A DNA stretch of 64,000 nt from Daphnia carinata (lineage: Eukaryota > Arthropoda > Branchiopoda > Diplostraca > Daphniidae): NCBI RefSeq assembly GCF_022539665.2, contig NC_081331.1:9765534-9829533 (forward strand). Reading direction: 5' to 3'. The number at the start of each line of letters is the position of its first letter. Position 1 is the stretch's first letter. The notes beneath the pieces are model-generated. The model worked only from the letters and a program-made list of their open reading frames with translations. It did no database searches and was not told where the DNA came from. Position numbers and translations under genes: made by a program. Positions 23,719-48,424 of the stretch are shown here, one piece after another.

Positions 23719-25043
23719 AAAGATTTTTCTTTTTTAAAAAGAAAAAAAGGTCGTCAACGACCGGCTTCCTGAACGTCCCGAACAATAGCGCCTCCCCCCA
23801 CGCACACGGACGTGAAAATCCAGCAAATTGGAGATCAAATAGTAGGCAAACTATTTTTCTTTTAAATGGCTGTCAGCAAATCGATGAATGACAATGAGCA
23901 GGAACATCAATTGTCTTCTTTTTTTTTTTAAGAGTTCAGTGAAGCCAGATGAAACGGCCGCTGTCTGTGCAATTCACACTGCAAACTTGTTCAACTTTTT
24001 TGCGCAAAGGGATAAATATGTACAGTCCAATTTTGACCTAATTTGATGGGGGAGGAAAGAAGAGGGACTACCTTGCAGATCAACACATTTGGAATGTCGA
24101 AGGTAAATGTTAAGAGTTACTACTCCCCTTTAAAAAAAAAGAAAAAAGATCGGGAGTTTGTACAGCACTGCTCCTAACGGCAAGGCAGCCCGTAAGCGAC
24201 TGGCTTCCGATGGCTACGATTCCTAGCGATCCCACCCATCCGGCAGTGGAACGCACACATAAGGGAGGCAAAGACACCCCCTAGACAACCTCGTCCTTGT
24301 GTCTTATGCATTCCGTTCTCTGGTGTAGTACTCCACCAACCACTAGCACACACCCCCCCCCCCCCCCCACGCACATACGAAAACCTATACTCTTAAGTCT
24401 CCTTGTAATATCCCCCTTCCCATTGCTCTCTGATGTAGACACACACGTATAGAGCTCGGTGGGATCCTCTTTTGTTTTCTTCTTTCTCCATTTCGTCCTT
24501 CTCTTTTTTTTCCGGCGTTCGCGGGAGCTCCAGGAGGATGGTGCGGCGACGGCGCATTGCGTTCAGTATTCTTCGTTTTTTTTAGGATTCTCAATTCAAC
24601 GTAGAGAGAGGCCTACGAGAAGGAAATTATTCAAGCCAAAGAAAATGCAGAAGGTGTAACTACGCCATTCCGAATAAACCCTCCCCCCCCCAAAAAAAAA
24701 AACGCTAGTTTCACAGAATCAGGTGAAACACGATCTTTCAATTGATTAGTAAGAGGTGGGTAACACGTTCGCTCCCGCGTGTAACCCTATATTAGTTTTG
24801 GCTAAACGAATTATGAGCATATTTACACGGTCGATTGTACTACAGCATCGGCTCCGATGACAAAGCAAAGTCTATTCGTGTTCTGTTTAATGTCCGCCCC
24901 GGCTGTCAAGCGAAATGTGTTCAACCAGAAAACCAATAGAAAAGATGTTGATGTTAGAACATATATATACCAATATATAGTGGTGATGCTTGCCAAGCTG
25001 GTAATACGATCCGACATGCATTACCTACATATATACCAACAGC

Positions 25044-25176
25044 TTGTGTGTGTGTGTGTGTGTACGTGTGTGGAGAATTTCTTTTGTTTTTAAAACATTT
25101 CTCATCGTAATGTCGTGGAATTACTATAACTATACGCGTGGTGTGTTTGTGTGTGTGTCTGTGTGTGTGTGCGTGG
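25044..25176. repeat. Two interrupted (GT)n microsatellites
   Basis: A GT/TG run at 25044-25071 and a second, interrupted run at about 25138-25172. Confidence 0.85.
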
Positions 25177-26360
25177 GGACGAATTATTTGGAGGATGATT
25201 GATATCCACTGGTTTTCATGCCAGATGCCGGCCACCGGAAGTCCGGAAGTTGAACTTTTTTTTTTTTTTTTGCTTACCGATCCAGTGTTCCATGAACATT
25301 CCCCTAGTAATACAGAAAGAACCAATCGGAAGAATTCGGAGAAGAAAGAAAAAATCTGTTCTCTTTTTTTTTATTTGTCTTTTTTCGTGTTTTTCTTTTT
25401 TGTCTTCAATATTGTACACTTCGCGAGTCCATATCTTACATCGTTGTGCAGCCTAAATCCTACCCACACGGCCGCTCGTCCTTTTCTGTACAGTCTAGTA
25501 CACTTGGCCAATTTTTATCGATTATGGAATCGTAGCTGCAACCCCCTCCCCCCCCAAAAAAGGAATAAACGCCAAAAATCACTACGAGCGTTAAGTTTAA
25601 AAATTCGTTCATGGTCTATAATTTAACTTCTGATTTGTTTCACGTCTTCCCTGAAACGATTGTTTGCGAGGTAAAAAAAAAAAATTCACTTTTGCTTGGT
25701 GCATCGGCAACACGCACACATGTTGAAGTACAAACGAGAGGCTAATGTCCACGTCATCGATTTCCATTTTGTTTTGCGCTCTGCTTGTTTCTGCACTCTC
25801 TAGAAACGAAGCCTCATTTACGGAATGTGCGAACGAAACTATTGATCAATATTGTAAATCCATAACGCAGTACAAAAAAAAAACGTCCCTCAGCAAAGCC
25901 CCAAAGTCGCTTTCCCCCTCATTGAACATTACTCATATTTGACGCACTAGATCATACGATGCAAATAATAGTCACATCGGAAATCAAGCGCATACAGGAA
26001 TGAAGATGCATTAACTGAATGGCTATCGTCTGTGTTAATATCGTTAACAGCCTCGTCAAGTTGGCTATAAAAATTGATCGTGAAGATGGCCCTGCTGGCT
26101 GCGATATATCAAATCAGGAGCTATATGCAACACAACGATAGATGAATGGATACGCTGGCTTCCTCTTCTCGCTTCCCATCGTCGACGATCGTGACCAGTT
26201 AAGAGTTAAAGAGCAGAAAAGTCGGTTAACGACCGGAGCAGTGGGGTTTGTTTGATGGAGGGTGATACGAGCAACACATTAATGGCTCATTCAAACTGCC
26301 CGCCACGTAACAGTTGCTTAAGTAGCTCTTAAATAACATCTAAGTCAGCTTGGATTTCCT

Positions 26361-26388
26361 AAAAAAAAAAAAAAAAAAAAAAAAAAAA
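26361..26388. repeat. A28 homopolymer
   Basis: Longest A run of the window, in the interval between genes A and B. Confidence 0.9.
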
Positions 26389-29300
26389 GAAAGGAGCGTT
26401 TGACTTAATGCTCTGCAATGGCTCTATATAGCCAAGGATAGGGGAAGTTGGTGTTCCGTTTAAAAGAGCATTGATTCTTAATGTTTGAGGAAGGAACGAG
26501 ACCGGAAAGACACCCACGTACATAGCGAATTATTGCCCCCAAATTGGTACCTTCTTTATCTCACTTGTTATTCGTTATTATATACTTTTCTTTTCTATAT
26601 ATATATATTCCCTTTCTATTTTTCCCCTCTCGAAGTGTTACAAACGCCAAGAAAACATGTCCACCCCCGTATCATCCTACGCTGCACCCAGCACGTTCCT
26701 CAGTGCTGCAAATAAAGATAAGTGTTGCTTCCAATGTGGCTATAAGACAGCCAACAAGATCAGTCGCCCTTACACCAAAGGATGATTATAATTTCCTATA
26801 TTACGGAAGCCTTATTTATTCATGCAGCAAATAGGAGGGCAAAAAAAAAAACGCATTAAAAAAGTTAGCGCTCTTGCGTATCATTTCATTTAATAGGAGA
26901 GAGATTGTGAATGCTAGAGCGCTCACAGCTAATCGTTTACTTGCAATATTCAATTATTTGAAAGTCTACTTTTTTCCCTCTGCCTTTGATATCGAAATTG
27001 AATCAGCGATGCCTAGCGCCTCATCATACAAGCAAAGATTGAAATATCCACATCTCAGGTTATTGGTTCCAAATCCGTTTGCCATCATCGTAGTCTAATT
27101 TATAGCTGTTCCATATTGCTTTGTTTATCTACTCCTTTTTATGTAGGCACTTAGCTTATATTTCCTTTATTTAACGTAAGTTACGTTCGGGGTTGCTCTG
27201 CCAAACGGGCAGAGCTTTTTATTTTTTTCTTTTTTACGACGGGATTTCGACCTTTAACGAAAGTGAAATAAACAAAGGGACAGCTACAGTAGCTAAGTGA
27301 AAATGGATCAGAAAATGAGCAAAGGGTTAGGATAAAAGAAGGTGTAAACAACACACAGTATTGCCCATACGCTGTCCTGACTTGAATGTCCTTTCGGGGC
27401 GTATATGGCAAACGGAGGATGGTCCTATAACCATGTGTCGTAAACTGCTAAGATGTCACGGGGAAACACATCGAGCTACTTTACTTTGGTTTGGCTATGT
27501 GAGGCGAACATATTTTTTTTCCCCCGTCCTTACGATATCGCTAGTTTCATCAGCGTTGGATTGATCGTAATAGCACAGCGTGGGTGCGTGTTGTCCTTCT
27601 TGAAATGCCGGTTAGATTGTCAATATAGAAGAATTTGTTGAGCTATTAATTTAGGATGTCGCTTGACTAATTGGAAAGAAAAAAAATGCGGCCTATAAAA
27701 GACGCAGCCCGAACTCATCACTGCGTGGAAATATCTGGTCTCCCAATATAGCAAACATCTTCCAGTAACATGGATTCATTCAATTTGATCGTTTAATGAA
27801 ACGTTGTCGTTGGTGATGCTGGGTGGAATGCATTGGCAAATGTTATATTCTTTTGAAATCTGAATAAACATACGTGAAAATCGAATGTGGCATATTGTAT
27901 TGTGTTCCGTTTAATTTTGTTCAATTCATGTAAGAAGATAAGAGATGAATGAGAATTCAGATGTTCATATCGCATACAATCATCAACCTTACCGTGCCAA
28001 CCATCATCCGTGTGAGGTGACGTCAAGGTAATGACCGATCGATTTTTTATTCTTATTTTTTTTTTTTTCAAACGAACTTTCTGTGCCATGCCTAGCATGT
28101 TTGATAGCTGGAAAACGCCTGCTCCACACTTAATGCTCCATTTGTGTTCTAACTTGCTGCAAGGCGCTGCTGTTTCGTCTATAGTTGAGCATTTCTATTT
28201 ATTCACTCCTTGCCTCCACAATCTTTTAGAATCTTTTATCCAGTAACCTAAGTTTTTTCTTTCTCTATTTATCTGAGCCTATTTTGTGTAGTCAACATTT
28301 TTTTTTTTAAATGACCCAAACGGGTTGGACGAATTCCCGGATTTCTGCATTTGAATCAGCTGCGCTTTTATAAAGCAAAACATTTTTTTTTCTCCCCATC
28401 TAATCATTATGCATAAAGCAATTCGTTTTCTCTCAAAGCAATCTCAGTCGATCAGAGTCGAACTCGCAATATGACAACCAATAGCCGAACGATGGAACCC
28501 CTCCCCACCAAAAAAAATAAAATAAATAGAAAACGAAATTGCAATAAAATAATTGCGTAACGCAAAAGTAACAAAGAGATAAACGTCAGCGTTAAACTCC
28601 AGAATTTTCTAGCATGCATAATCTATTACAGCCTAAATCGACGTGCATTTAAAGACATAAAGAACGGCAAAATGCGCGTATTTTAACAAGATTATACCGT
28701 CATCAGCAGGCACACTATGTCAGTCCGTATGACTCACTTAACTGGCAATTCTATTCCGCTATGAAAATTCGTTTATAACGAAGAAAAAAAAAAGCGGAAT
28801 GTTTACATCCGATAGAAATCTCTACATCACCACAATAGGGAACAACAATAATTACATGCCACACGCACACACGTCCCGCGAGATTGTTGCTTATCGCCGT
28901 AATAGCGAAAGGGGGATGAGGCTTACGAGTTGTCTCCCAACTCGCGGATTTTAAATCAAAATAATGCTGTGGCAGGATTTCGATGGAATTCTCGAGTTCT
29001 TGTGCGTAATCCTGTCTACTTTCTCAGTTGCCGCTTCTTCACCCGACCTACTTCGTTACACTCCCTTGACGGTTTGAAATCCCGAGAAAGACAAACTTCT
29101 CCTCAACGTCCTATTATAAGTGTCTTTGATGCCACGTCGCTGCCATCTGGCAACAAGGAGTTTCCATTCTCTCAGTCAAAAGAAAAAATTTTGTTCCATC
29201 GTCTGTTTGATTATATGAAAGTCGGTGGTATTGTTTATTGTATACGCATCCGACTTTTCCTCTTGGCCGTAAGTATAACGAACGCGGTCCCACTTTTACT

Positions 29301-32300
29301 AGCACTCTGACGTACAAATAATTGCGATTTACGGTACCCATGAAATGCATAACTAAAACATCGCTTATTTATTAGAGACCAACAATTCCGCACATGAATT
29401 GAATGTCGTTGAATCGTATAAGCCAAGCGATGGGAATTTTTAAAATGCGACCAAGTAATCAATGTGTTCCTCGGAGGACTGCTTATCAATCATCGGTTAC
29501 ACGATCGTCGATCTTTAATTGGGTGGAGTGCTCGTCTAGTACGTAGTATAATCCTTGTAGTATCCGAATCAACAACCAAATGATGGAGATGCTTATTATT
29601 GGCTTTGGTCCTTTTATTCATTTCCTTTACATTTGATTCATTTGATCTTCTGCAAGGAAAAAAATAAATAATTTAAAGCTGAAGGGTCTGATGTTTGCGA
29701 CGGAGATGAGGATGCATAGAAAGTCGTGTCATTTATTGGTCTTGATTCGATTGCGTTTCTTTTGTGCCGGCAGATCGAGATTCTTGGAAATATATTAGAA
29801 TATTCATGAGATCTTACATAAGGGCCGCCAAACTTCCCATTTGCAACAATTAACCTTTTATTTTTCTCCACCAGTTTTTTTACATGAAAATGAAAGAACG
29901 ACTTTCACTTCTAAAACTTCTATAATCGGATGACACTTTCTCCCATTTTTCAATTTAATTTTAAATTCGAAAATAAATAATAGCTGATTCTAGCACTTGA
30001 TAACTTTTTCTTTGTTTACGCCATCAAATCGTGCATTTCTACCATGAGCAATTCAATTGAAATTTCACGAAATTCACGAGCTAAAACAAGTGACGCTTTA
30101 TCCACAGTGACTGATGAGATGGCGCTCCCGTTTGGCTTCTGTTTGGTTATCCGGGTGTGAAATCGAAATGCCATCATCCTTTGAGCTTCTAGGCCCATAC
30201 GTCCTGCCGACTCTTGAATAGTCGCAACGACATTTACGCAATTCAATCCCGTTAATCTTCGTCGGGATTTGGTGGCCCACAGGAGAATCGTGTAGAACAA
30301 ACAAAAAATGTGATCCAATCTAAACAGGAAATAAATCTGCCTTTCCTATTTCTTTGTCTTGCTCTTTAGCGAAGGAACTTGGCCGACAGTGAGTATGCGT
30401 TGTCTGTGATTGTTTTCTATCGCATTGGAAACGAGTTCAATATCACAGGCAATTCGTGAAACGTTACCGGATGCGGGAATGAAACGTGAAATGAAAGTGG
30501 ATGCAACAGGAATTGAGATTCAGTGATATAATGAAAAATTGGAGAATAGCGATGGTGAGGTACAAGTGCGAGCAACGACGTGCTTCTTTTTTTTTTCATC
30601 CGATTGACTCTTGATTATCGCGACTATTATATTTGTGTTTTGAGTATGTGTTGAAGAGGGCGGCTTTTATTATTATTATTATTTTTTTTTTGTCTTTGAT
30701 TTGGCGATCGTGCCGAAAGGGCGTGACGTGAAATCCAGATCGGAAGACTGATGAAGGCAGAAGATCAGGGCGGGACTACAAAAAGAGCCACAGCAATTAG
30801 TGGATGAAATTGGCTCCCCCGAGGGTGAAGGGCAGTTTGGTGTGCGAATGGTGAGGAATTCTCTGATTCAATTGCAACAACCGAGCGTGAATAAAAAAAA
30901 GAAACGACCATAAAAGATTGGATAGAAACAGGGGAAAAGCCAAAACAAAAGAGACATAGACAGAACGCCTCACTGCTATAGACGGGAAAAAAACAAGAAC
31001 GAGAACAATAATCGGTTTGCTACAACTGGGAAAAGGTTTTTTTTTTTTTTACTTACCATGTTAGCAGAACGTCAGCTGAAGCTTTTCCCGTTCAGTCAGC
31101 CTCCACCGCAACTATCTATTTTTCTTCAACCTCAATTTTTAGCCACAACCCTTTTACATTGTTACGTCAGAAATTCGATTGGCCGGATTTGGCTTTGACA
31201 AATTTTGGGTACGCAATTATTAAGTTTGCATAATAGATCGTGTGTACTGCGTCAGCTTGATGATACTGGAAAAAGGCAGCCACAAGCCAAACAAGTCCAT
31301 CATCGATAAAGATCCGTTTTTTTTTCTTAAGGGCTATGTAGCTGAAATGGTTATAGACGGTAAACGAATGTTTCACGAAGCAAATAGGCAACTAATAACG
31401 TGAAAACAAGCGATAGATTGATAGATCTCGGAGACCGGCGATTGGAATAAAGGAAAGATGAAGTCTGTTTAGGGCGAGATTTGTGATTTTTGAATGTGAA
31501 AATTTGGGGAATAAACAAAAGGAAATGATGTAGAAGCCATTGAACCACATCTTGTATAAGCCTGTCGACATCATCTCGTCGTTGAGGGATGCCTTTAAAC
31601 AATGGAAGATCGAAGAGCGATCGGTTCATCCATGGCTACGAGGCGAACACAAACAAGAAACGGAACAAAAACGTAAAGGAACAACTCGACCGCGCCAACG
31701 GCCTATTGCTCTTCTCTGAACGTCGTCAAAGAAACCAACAAACCAACAAAACAAATAGAATTGGGAAAAAAAAAAGTTAGATTGAGGAACTCTGATGCCC
31801 ATCCGATGTCTTGCGCAAAAGGGCGGAACCAAGAACCCTTCAGCTTTTTGCCATTGCTTTTATATATTTTTTTTTTTTCGTTGCACTCGGAAGTTGGTCG
31901 TAAAACTCGCGTGTGTTCAAAGAGAACCAACTTGCAGCGCCCCCCTTAACAGTATTATATCGGTGCTGGTCTTGTTTTTCTTCCTGGGAAAGTCAAAACA
32001 CTTTGTCGGACGAAGACGATCTGTTCTTTTTCAAAAGCTCCATCCCTATACTTAAACTGTCGACAGGAAAACGAGGGATAAAGAAAGAAGGGAGGAAAAA
32101 TAAGGAAATGGCATGGCCAGCATTCGATATCGAATGTTTCTAACTTGATGGTAGTTGAAGGGACCGATAGCAATCCGAATGGATTGGCGATGATAAAGAC
32201 AAAAGCAAAGACGATTGAACTAAAGGCGGAAACCTTTCGGCAGACGTGCGTCCGCTCCATTGCGCCAAGTTTGTAAGCCATTCTTCGGCGGCTGTGGTAT

Positions 32301-32914
32301 GGCTACTAGTGGAAGGCGTCTCCCGCTATGGCAGCGGCCAAGTGAAATTCGATTCGTGATTATATGGTGCGGGAAAAAAAAAGAAACGTGACACAAGGCG
32401 TTTCCATTCGTGTAAAGATATGAAGATAGGATGAGCTATAATGTCGATCATAAACGTCTGGATGATCAAGTCCATTCGAATTCTTCTGCTTATCGATGCC
32501 ATCAGAAATTGTCTTGGTTGCAATCGAAATTCTACGTCATGCCGTGTCATGTGGGAAGAGTAGTTTGTCTTGTTTTCCTTTTGACTTGTCCCAAAATTGC
32601 GAAATACAATGATATCTTGTGATCAAGTTTTTAAAAGTTCACTGTCCTTTACAGGGGATGCTGGACAAAGACCGTAGAGTGTTGGAGTTATTTTCCTCTG
32701 TCCGTTCTCTTTCTCTTTTAACACACGCAATAACGTGTGCTGTTTCCTGATCGACTTGTTGCGCCTGTTTGCCATAGATTTTGATTGATTATGTTTCAAA
32801 GAAAACCAGAGGATTGCCTCGAGACTTTTGAAACTTTCGTTTCTTTAACCTTTGATTTCATTTTTTGCTCCGCTTTTCCATCTTGCAAAAGGCTAAATGT
32901 TTTTGCTCGTACGA

Positions 32915-33060
32915 AAAAGTCGGGCTTATGTTTTCGGGCTTAAAATTTGGACTTGGGATTTAACGAAGCTATCTATCATAACGATAATGCATAAATTTTC
33001 CTTCAATTATGTAGCTTCCGAATTAAATGGATTCAAGGATCAAGGCAGAAGTAAACAAAA
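32915..33060 (+). repeat. Solitary fragment of the GTCGGGCTTA repeat family
   Basis: Reads AAAAAGTCGGGCTTATG, a second CGGGCTTA, then AAAATTTGGACTTGGGATT, similar to 49474 onward. It shows the family is dispersed rather than confined to the 48-50 kb cluster. Confidence 0.6.
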
Positions 33061-35508
33061 CAAATAATTGTCGCTGAAATAAGCCAAACGTTTTGATAGG
33101 AAAGTAAATACACTATTTAAATCAAACATGTTTCTAGCTTGTCCTTTTCGTTTTCTTTTTTAAGGCAATGACATCCCACTTCTACTCATAGCCAAAACAC
33201 GAATCCCATGAATGCAAGCGAACTTTCACGGTACAGTTTCAAACGTTACTTTTTGATGGACAGCTTTCTATAGATAACACAAGAGTTGATACTATATTCA
33301 GCACTTTGCTTAACGTTGTCCTCTATTGCAAATATCTACGAATAAAAGAAGGGTATAAGGCCTTTTGGGTAGTGAAATTTAAGGTACTGTGTCAATATTT
33401 CTTCATTCAATGGTCTCGGAAAGAATACCAAACCGACTCTTTTCAACTATTGTCTGTGTCTTTTTTTTTTCTTCCCTGTTTTTCATTTCATTTGATGTCA
33501 GACATATTTGCTCCCACTTGTATGGAATGTGCGTCTCACAGCAAGTATTGCAGCATGCGATGCAAGGACAGTGACTCGGCTTCTCATCATTTTCAGCTTA
33601 ATCATTGTCGCCTACATGATAATAGTGCAAGCGTGAGCCATCGCCCACCACCTGACATTTAGCAAATTTTTTTTTGCACGCCCGCGTGATTTGTTAGCCC
33701 TTCTCGTGATGACATGCGACTAGTGGGCGAACGCTTTCCCTTCACTTTCACCGCCGCCATTTCGTATCCCTTTCATGTGACATTGATCTTAGTTACACAA
33801 CGGTAGCGCAAACAAAGACGCCACGTTTGATAAACCACATGAAAAGCGTGACAATCATGAGAATGAAACGCAGTTTTCTTTCAGCGAATCAACGTGGTCG
33901 TGTTGTCAGCAATCAGATGTCTCACCGCCTCAAATTATGCAAACGTTCGTGTGTGACGCATTAGCGGAAGTCTGTACATCATTTGCATCATTTTGGAATT
34001 CTGAAGAAATGAATGTAACCTTAATTCGACAGTAAATTCAGTAAATCCTCCTCTGCCTGAAGCCTTTGTTAGTAGTTGTTATTTGATTTTCTTCCAGAGT
34101 TGACTCTCTTTGCCATCTAACGAGAAAGAAAAAAAGGAGATTCACGCTTCCCGAAAAGAAGCTAGCGTGAACGAACGATATGGCGAACGAAAGCGTGCTC
34201 ATAGAGCATTGCCGACTGTCCGGTATAAAACTGTAATGATTCTAATAAATTGATGATCGAGTCCTTATCGAAAAAAGAGGTTTTTAAAGTTAATTCCAAC
34301 TGCACGTATGGATCAAATTTTATTACGAATAATGCCCCCCTCCCCCCGAGCAGGCGTGAAAGGGCATCCACATATTGCACTAACGAACCTAATGACAGAG
34401 CTCCTTTCGTGTTAAAACGACCATAAAACGTCGGCATCCATATAAAGCAGAAATGAACTTTTTTGTCACGGAATTATGGCGACAGAAAGACTGAGGAGGA
34501 AAAAAAAACTCAAATGAGACATGGATAAAGCGAGCATATAAGGGTCGCAAAATTATTCTCTTGGCCATTTTGAGTTTAAGGCTCGTTATATCACCCGTTC
34601 TTAACGACGGTGATGAATTTGTCTCTAACTCTCGTGTTTGTCCAGTGACATTAATGTGCATAACGCAATTCGGGTCTAACCCCGTCATGAACGCGCGACA
34701 AAGCCTTTGTTTCTGATAGGCGGATGAATGGAGCAGTTAACTCCATTCTTTGATTAATTATGCTTTTGAATTCAAATGGGAAACGTGTCGAATCTCAACG
34801 TTTAGTGCCATCCTTGCGCTTAGCTTCTACTATTTAAATAAGAACTGAATCAAGTGGGTTAGTTCATAATGTTGCGAGTTGCAAATCCCGTCACGAAGCG
34901 CAAACTTCGTTGTCATTTCTGGATGCAGTAAAGTATGGCGGTAGATAGGAAATCAATCAACTCGTAGGGGTATGTGAAAGAGAGGAAATATTAAACCTGA
35001 CGTACTCGTAGTCAAAAGAGTACAAAGGCGAGAGACGGACAACAACCAAAAATCTGAAAAAAAAAAATGAAACTGTCGTGTCGCCTGATTTTTATCGCAA
35101 TCATCAAACCCGTCGACTAGATCACGTGAACTGACGTGTCCCTTTCGATGAAGCATAGATCCACTGCACGGTTTTGTCAGCGCAAAAAAAAAAAAAAAAC
35201 AGCCATTTTTCACCGTCTCTACTCCCCTATCTGGTGCTGTTGTTTGAAAAATCGAGGCAGGAAAAACCGAAACAAAAACTTTCTAAAAAAAGAAAAAACA
35301 TAAATAAATATAAAGAGTAACCAAATTTTGTGTACCCGCATAGATGATATTGGTATACCGCTATCGCCGTATTTACATTTTTCATGCCGGGAACGCGCTG
35401 GCTTAGAGAGAATTGATATTGTAACCATAATATTATTTTCCATTCTTTCTTGGAGGTGAGCCTAAAACCTTGTTAGGAAGTCAAGTAGATCTATTTGATC
35501 TTTTATTC

Positions 35509-35518
<10 letters not shown>

Positions 35519-35542
<24 letters not shown>
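35519..35542. repeat. (GT)12 microsatellite
   Basis: Uninterrupted GT units after a T run. Confidence 0.9.
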
Positions 35543-37499
35543 CTCATCTAATATACCTACTGGTGCTGTCGTTTTCTATTGACTTTCTTCACCCTTTTAT
35601 GTTTGTTTATCCATTACAACCGCGGACGAGTATTATTTGGCTAGTCGCCCAACTCTTTTTTGCTGATTCTCTTCCGCCCCAACGGGCTACCGTATATTTA
35701 GAACCTTAGAACCAATTGCCACGGAATCAAAAACAATCAGCAAGCATTAAATCTTTTTTATTTACTGGCGAGGCAGCTCACGAGACGAAGACACATTAAT
35801 ACCATTTACTTTCTTTTGCTGACGCGCAAGCGAGGCGTATAACTTTGGGCATCGGAATGGGTGTGGTCTTATGTGACATCAATGAATCCTTATACTTCCA
35901 TTCTTCAAATGCGGACAGAATTGAATTTCGCCATTCAATGCGCATAACTTTTGAAGAGCGATGTCCATTTATCGTAATTTCTTTGGCCAGTTATGTTGAC
36001 GCAAAATTTCCAACTGTGTTTTCTTGTTCGGTCTCACCCACTAAGAATACGCTACTAAGAATATGAAGATCGTATGAGAAGTAGCGATTGGTTCATGACT
36101 GAATTGAAAAACCTAACAATGTCAAGAAAAATGACATAGAATAAAAAGATTAGACATAAGTTCGGAAACGTCAAATTGAAACATTCGATCCTGATTTTTC
36201 GGATTGACTTTAAAACTCATGCCTTGAAATGGAGGTGTAAGATTGGATAGGAAAGTGAATAGGTTCCCGAAGTCCACAGAAAATGACGTTTCAAATCACT
36301 TTGTCAAACTACTCGACTCATTTGTGACGGCAATCGAATCAAACCATGAGTTTCCTTGACTCTTAATAAATCAGTTAACCTTAAACGAAGTCAATCACAA
36401 AATAGATTACGCGTCAAGGCAAGTCTTAATTATCCTACGGCACTGTCCATTATCCTGACGGCTGACGGACTGTCAACGGGAAAATCTTTTTGGGTGAGGA
36501 GGCATCTACTTGTATTTGATTTGCAAATGCGATTGGATGGACGCCAAGGACGGAAAAGTGAAACCTGAAATCATAAATTCGTCTGGGTCATTTCCATTTA
36601 ACGAGGGTGAAGACGTCCAGTACGCTAATAAAGACAAGGCAAATCTAACCTATAAAAAATGAAATGGATCCTTACAGCGAAATGCGGTCGTCAATCCTTT
36701 TAGATGTACCCAGTATATCGTCTCCCCTGGAATTAAATGTACATACAAATGCACAATAAAAGAACTATATTATACCTTGAGGCTAGATATATGAAGGTAA
36801 TTTTCTTTTCAGAATTTTATTACCAACTATTCCCCAACAATTTTTGCCTCGTCTTACTATTAGATAACAAATTCGGCTCACCACAGACCCAGTTTCTATT
36901 TTGCTAGGTGAATCACGCACTGTTACGGTTGTGTGGCTCAGCTAAATCAATTAAAAGACGGTATGTATCCACTCTGCCGAAGGCGTGTACACTATTGTAA
37001 CTGTCCCGACATCTAAAATCCCGGTAAATTCGAAAGACGGGAGTTCGTTTTTGTTATTTGGATGGCTGTGCGACGTGATAGAAAGCAGCGGTTAATAATG
37101 ACAGTCATTCCTTCTCTGACGTATGGGACAAATAATGAAGATTAATGTTCACGGGAAGACATCAGCACTTTGTACGATCGACTTTGCTCATGCGCCACAA
37201 GCCCTTGACTACTCAATGAGAACAGCCGGACTGTCGTGGGCTCAAGCGAGTGTGGGAAATCCACGACTGGGCCAGTTGCACGTGATTGTTGATCCTGTGC
37301 GGAGGTGGTTCCTTTTCGTCTGTGGCCCTGTCTTTGCGCAGGAAGTGAGGCAACATAAAAAACGATACACAAAAAGAGCAAACGCAAACATTTTTTTTTG
37401 AAAAATCTTGTGAAATTTGAAAGAGCAAAGAGGGAGTAATCGTTTGTTAACTTGTTGTTGATCTCTTGTTTCCTTGAATGGTTCAATGCTGAGAGAAAA

Positions 37500-47638
<10,139 letters not shown>

Positions 47639-47683
47639 GCAAAATTCTCAATATTGAATCCCTAAAAATGATCACATGATTTG

Positions 47684-47689
47684 AATAAA
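47684..47689 (+). promoter_or_regulatory. Polyadenylation signal, gene B
   Basis: Perfect AATAAA 46 bp after the gene B stop, in AT-rich sequence. Confidence 0.65.
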
Positions 47690-48424
47690 CTGTTTTCCCT
47701 TATAGTGTAGAGTGTACGCTTTTCGGTGAAGGCTCACAACATCGAGCTAAACATTGGCAAAAACGATAGATTGAATCAGACATGCCGAAATGAACTGACA
47801 CAACAGTTTCTATCATTACAGTATAGATCTTCAGTTCATGACGAACGACTTTTTATGTAAGAATAAAAGATTATATACTGGAGAGGGTAATCTGCATTTC
47901 ATTCAAGCCTCTAGGGTTCTCAGTATCATATTACATTACGAAAAGTTTGACAAAAGAAGCATGCCAAGTGATTGAATGTGACAAAAGCCTCTTATCTTAT
48001 CATGGCTTTGACCGTCTAAGTGGCCTTTTACTTTTGTTACTGTAATAGCGACATTTTGTATCGATTACTTGGGATTGTATGGAAGCCAAGGGTTTCGTAC
48101 GTGACCATCTTGTGCATCTTACTTTTTTTTATTTGGTTGTCAGTAAAAAAAAAAAACATTTCAAAAGTCTGTTTCGAAATTCGATTAGTTTGCGAGGCTA
48201 GGAAAATTTTAAGATCCTGACGGTGAAACATAGTTTTAACACAACAACTTTAAATACAAATCTTATGTTAAAGTTTGAACATGAATCATGTATTTATTTT
48301 AGCAATATCTAGGGTTTTAACAGAGAAAATAAAAATAAAATAAAAAGTCGGGCTTATTTTGTCGGGCTTAGTTTTTTTTTTAATTTTGTTTTAGAATTGG
48401 AACACTTTGTTTTATTTTATTTTA

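Larger units (their letters stand above)
23719..37451. other. 13.7-kb interval between the divergent receptor genes
   Basis: AT-rich with GT microsatellites (25.0, 25.15 and 35.5 kb), a C16 run (24353-24368), an A28 run (26361-26388) and one fragment of the GTCGGGCTTA repeat family at 32.9 kb. It must include the promoters of genes A and B. Some isolated minus-strand splice signals and short frames occur at 29.6-34.7 kb, but no frame-consistent gene could be assembled. Confidence 0.6.

Noticed and set aside
34162-34688. Overlapping minus-strand frames of about 90-100 codons
   Set aside because: Neither has a recognisable domain, and they cannot both be coding. Kept only as part of the orphan splice signal observation.
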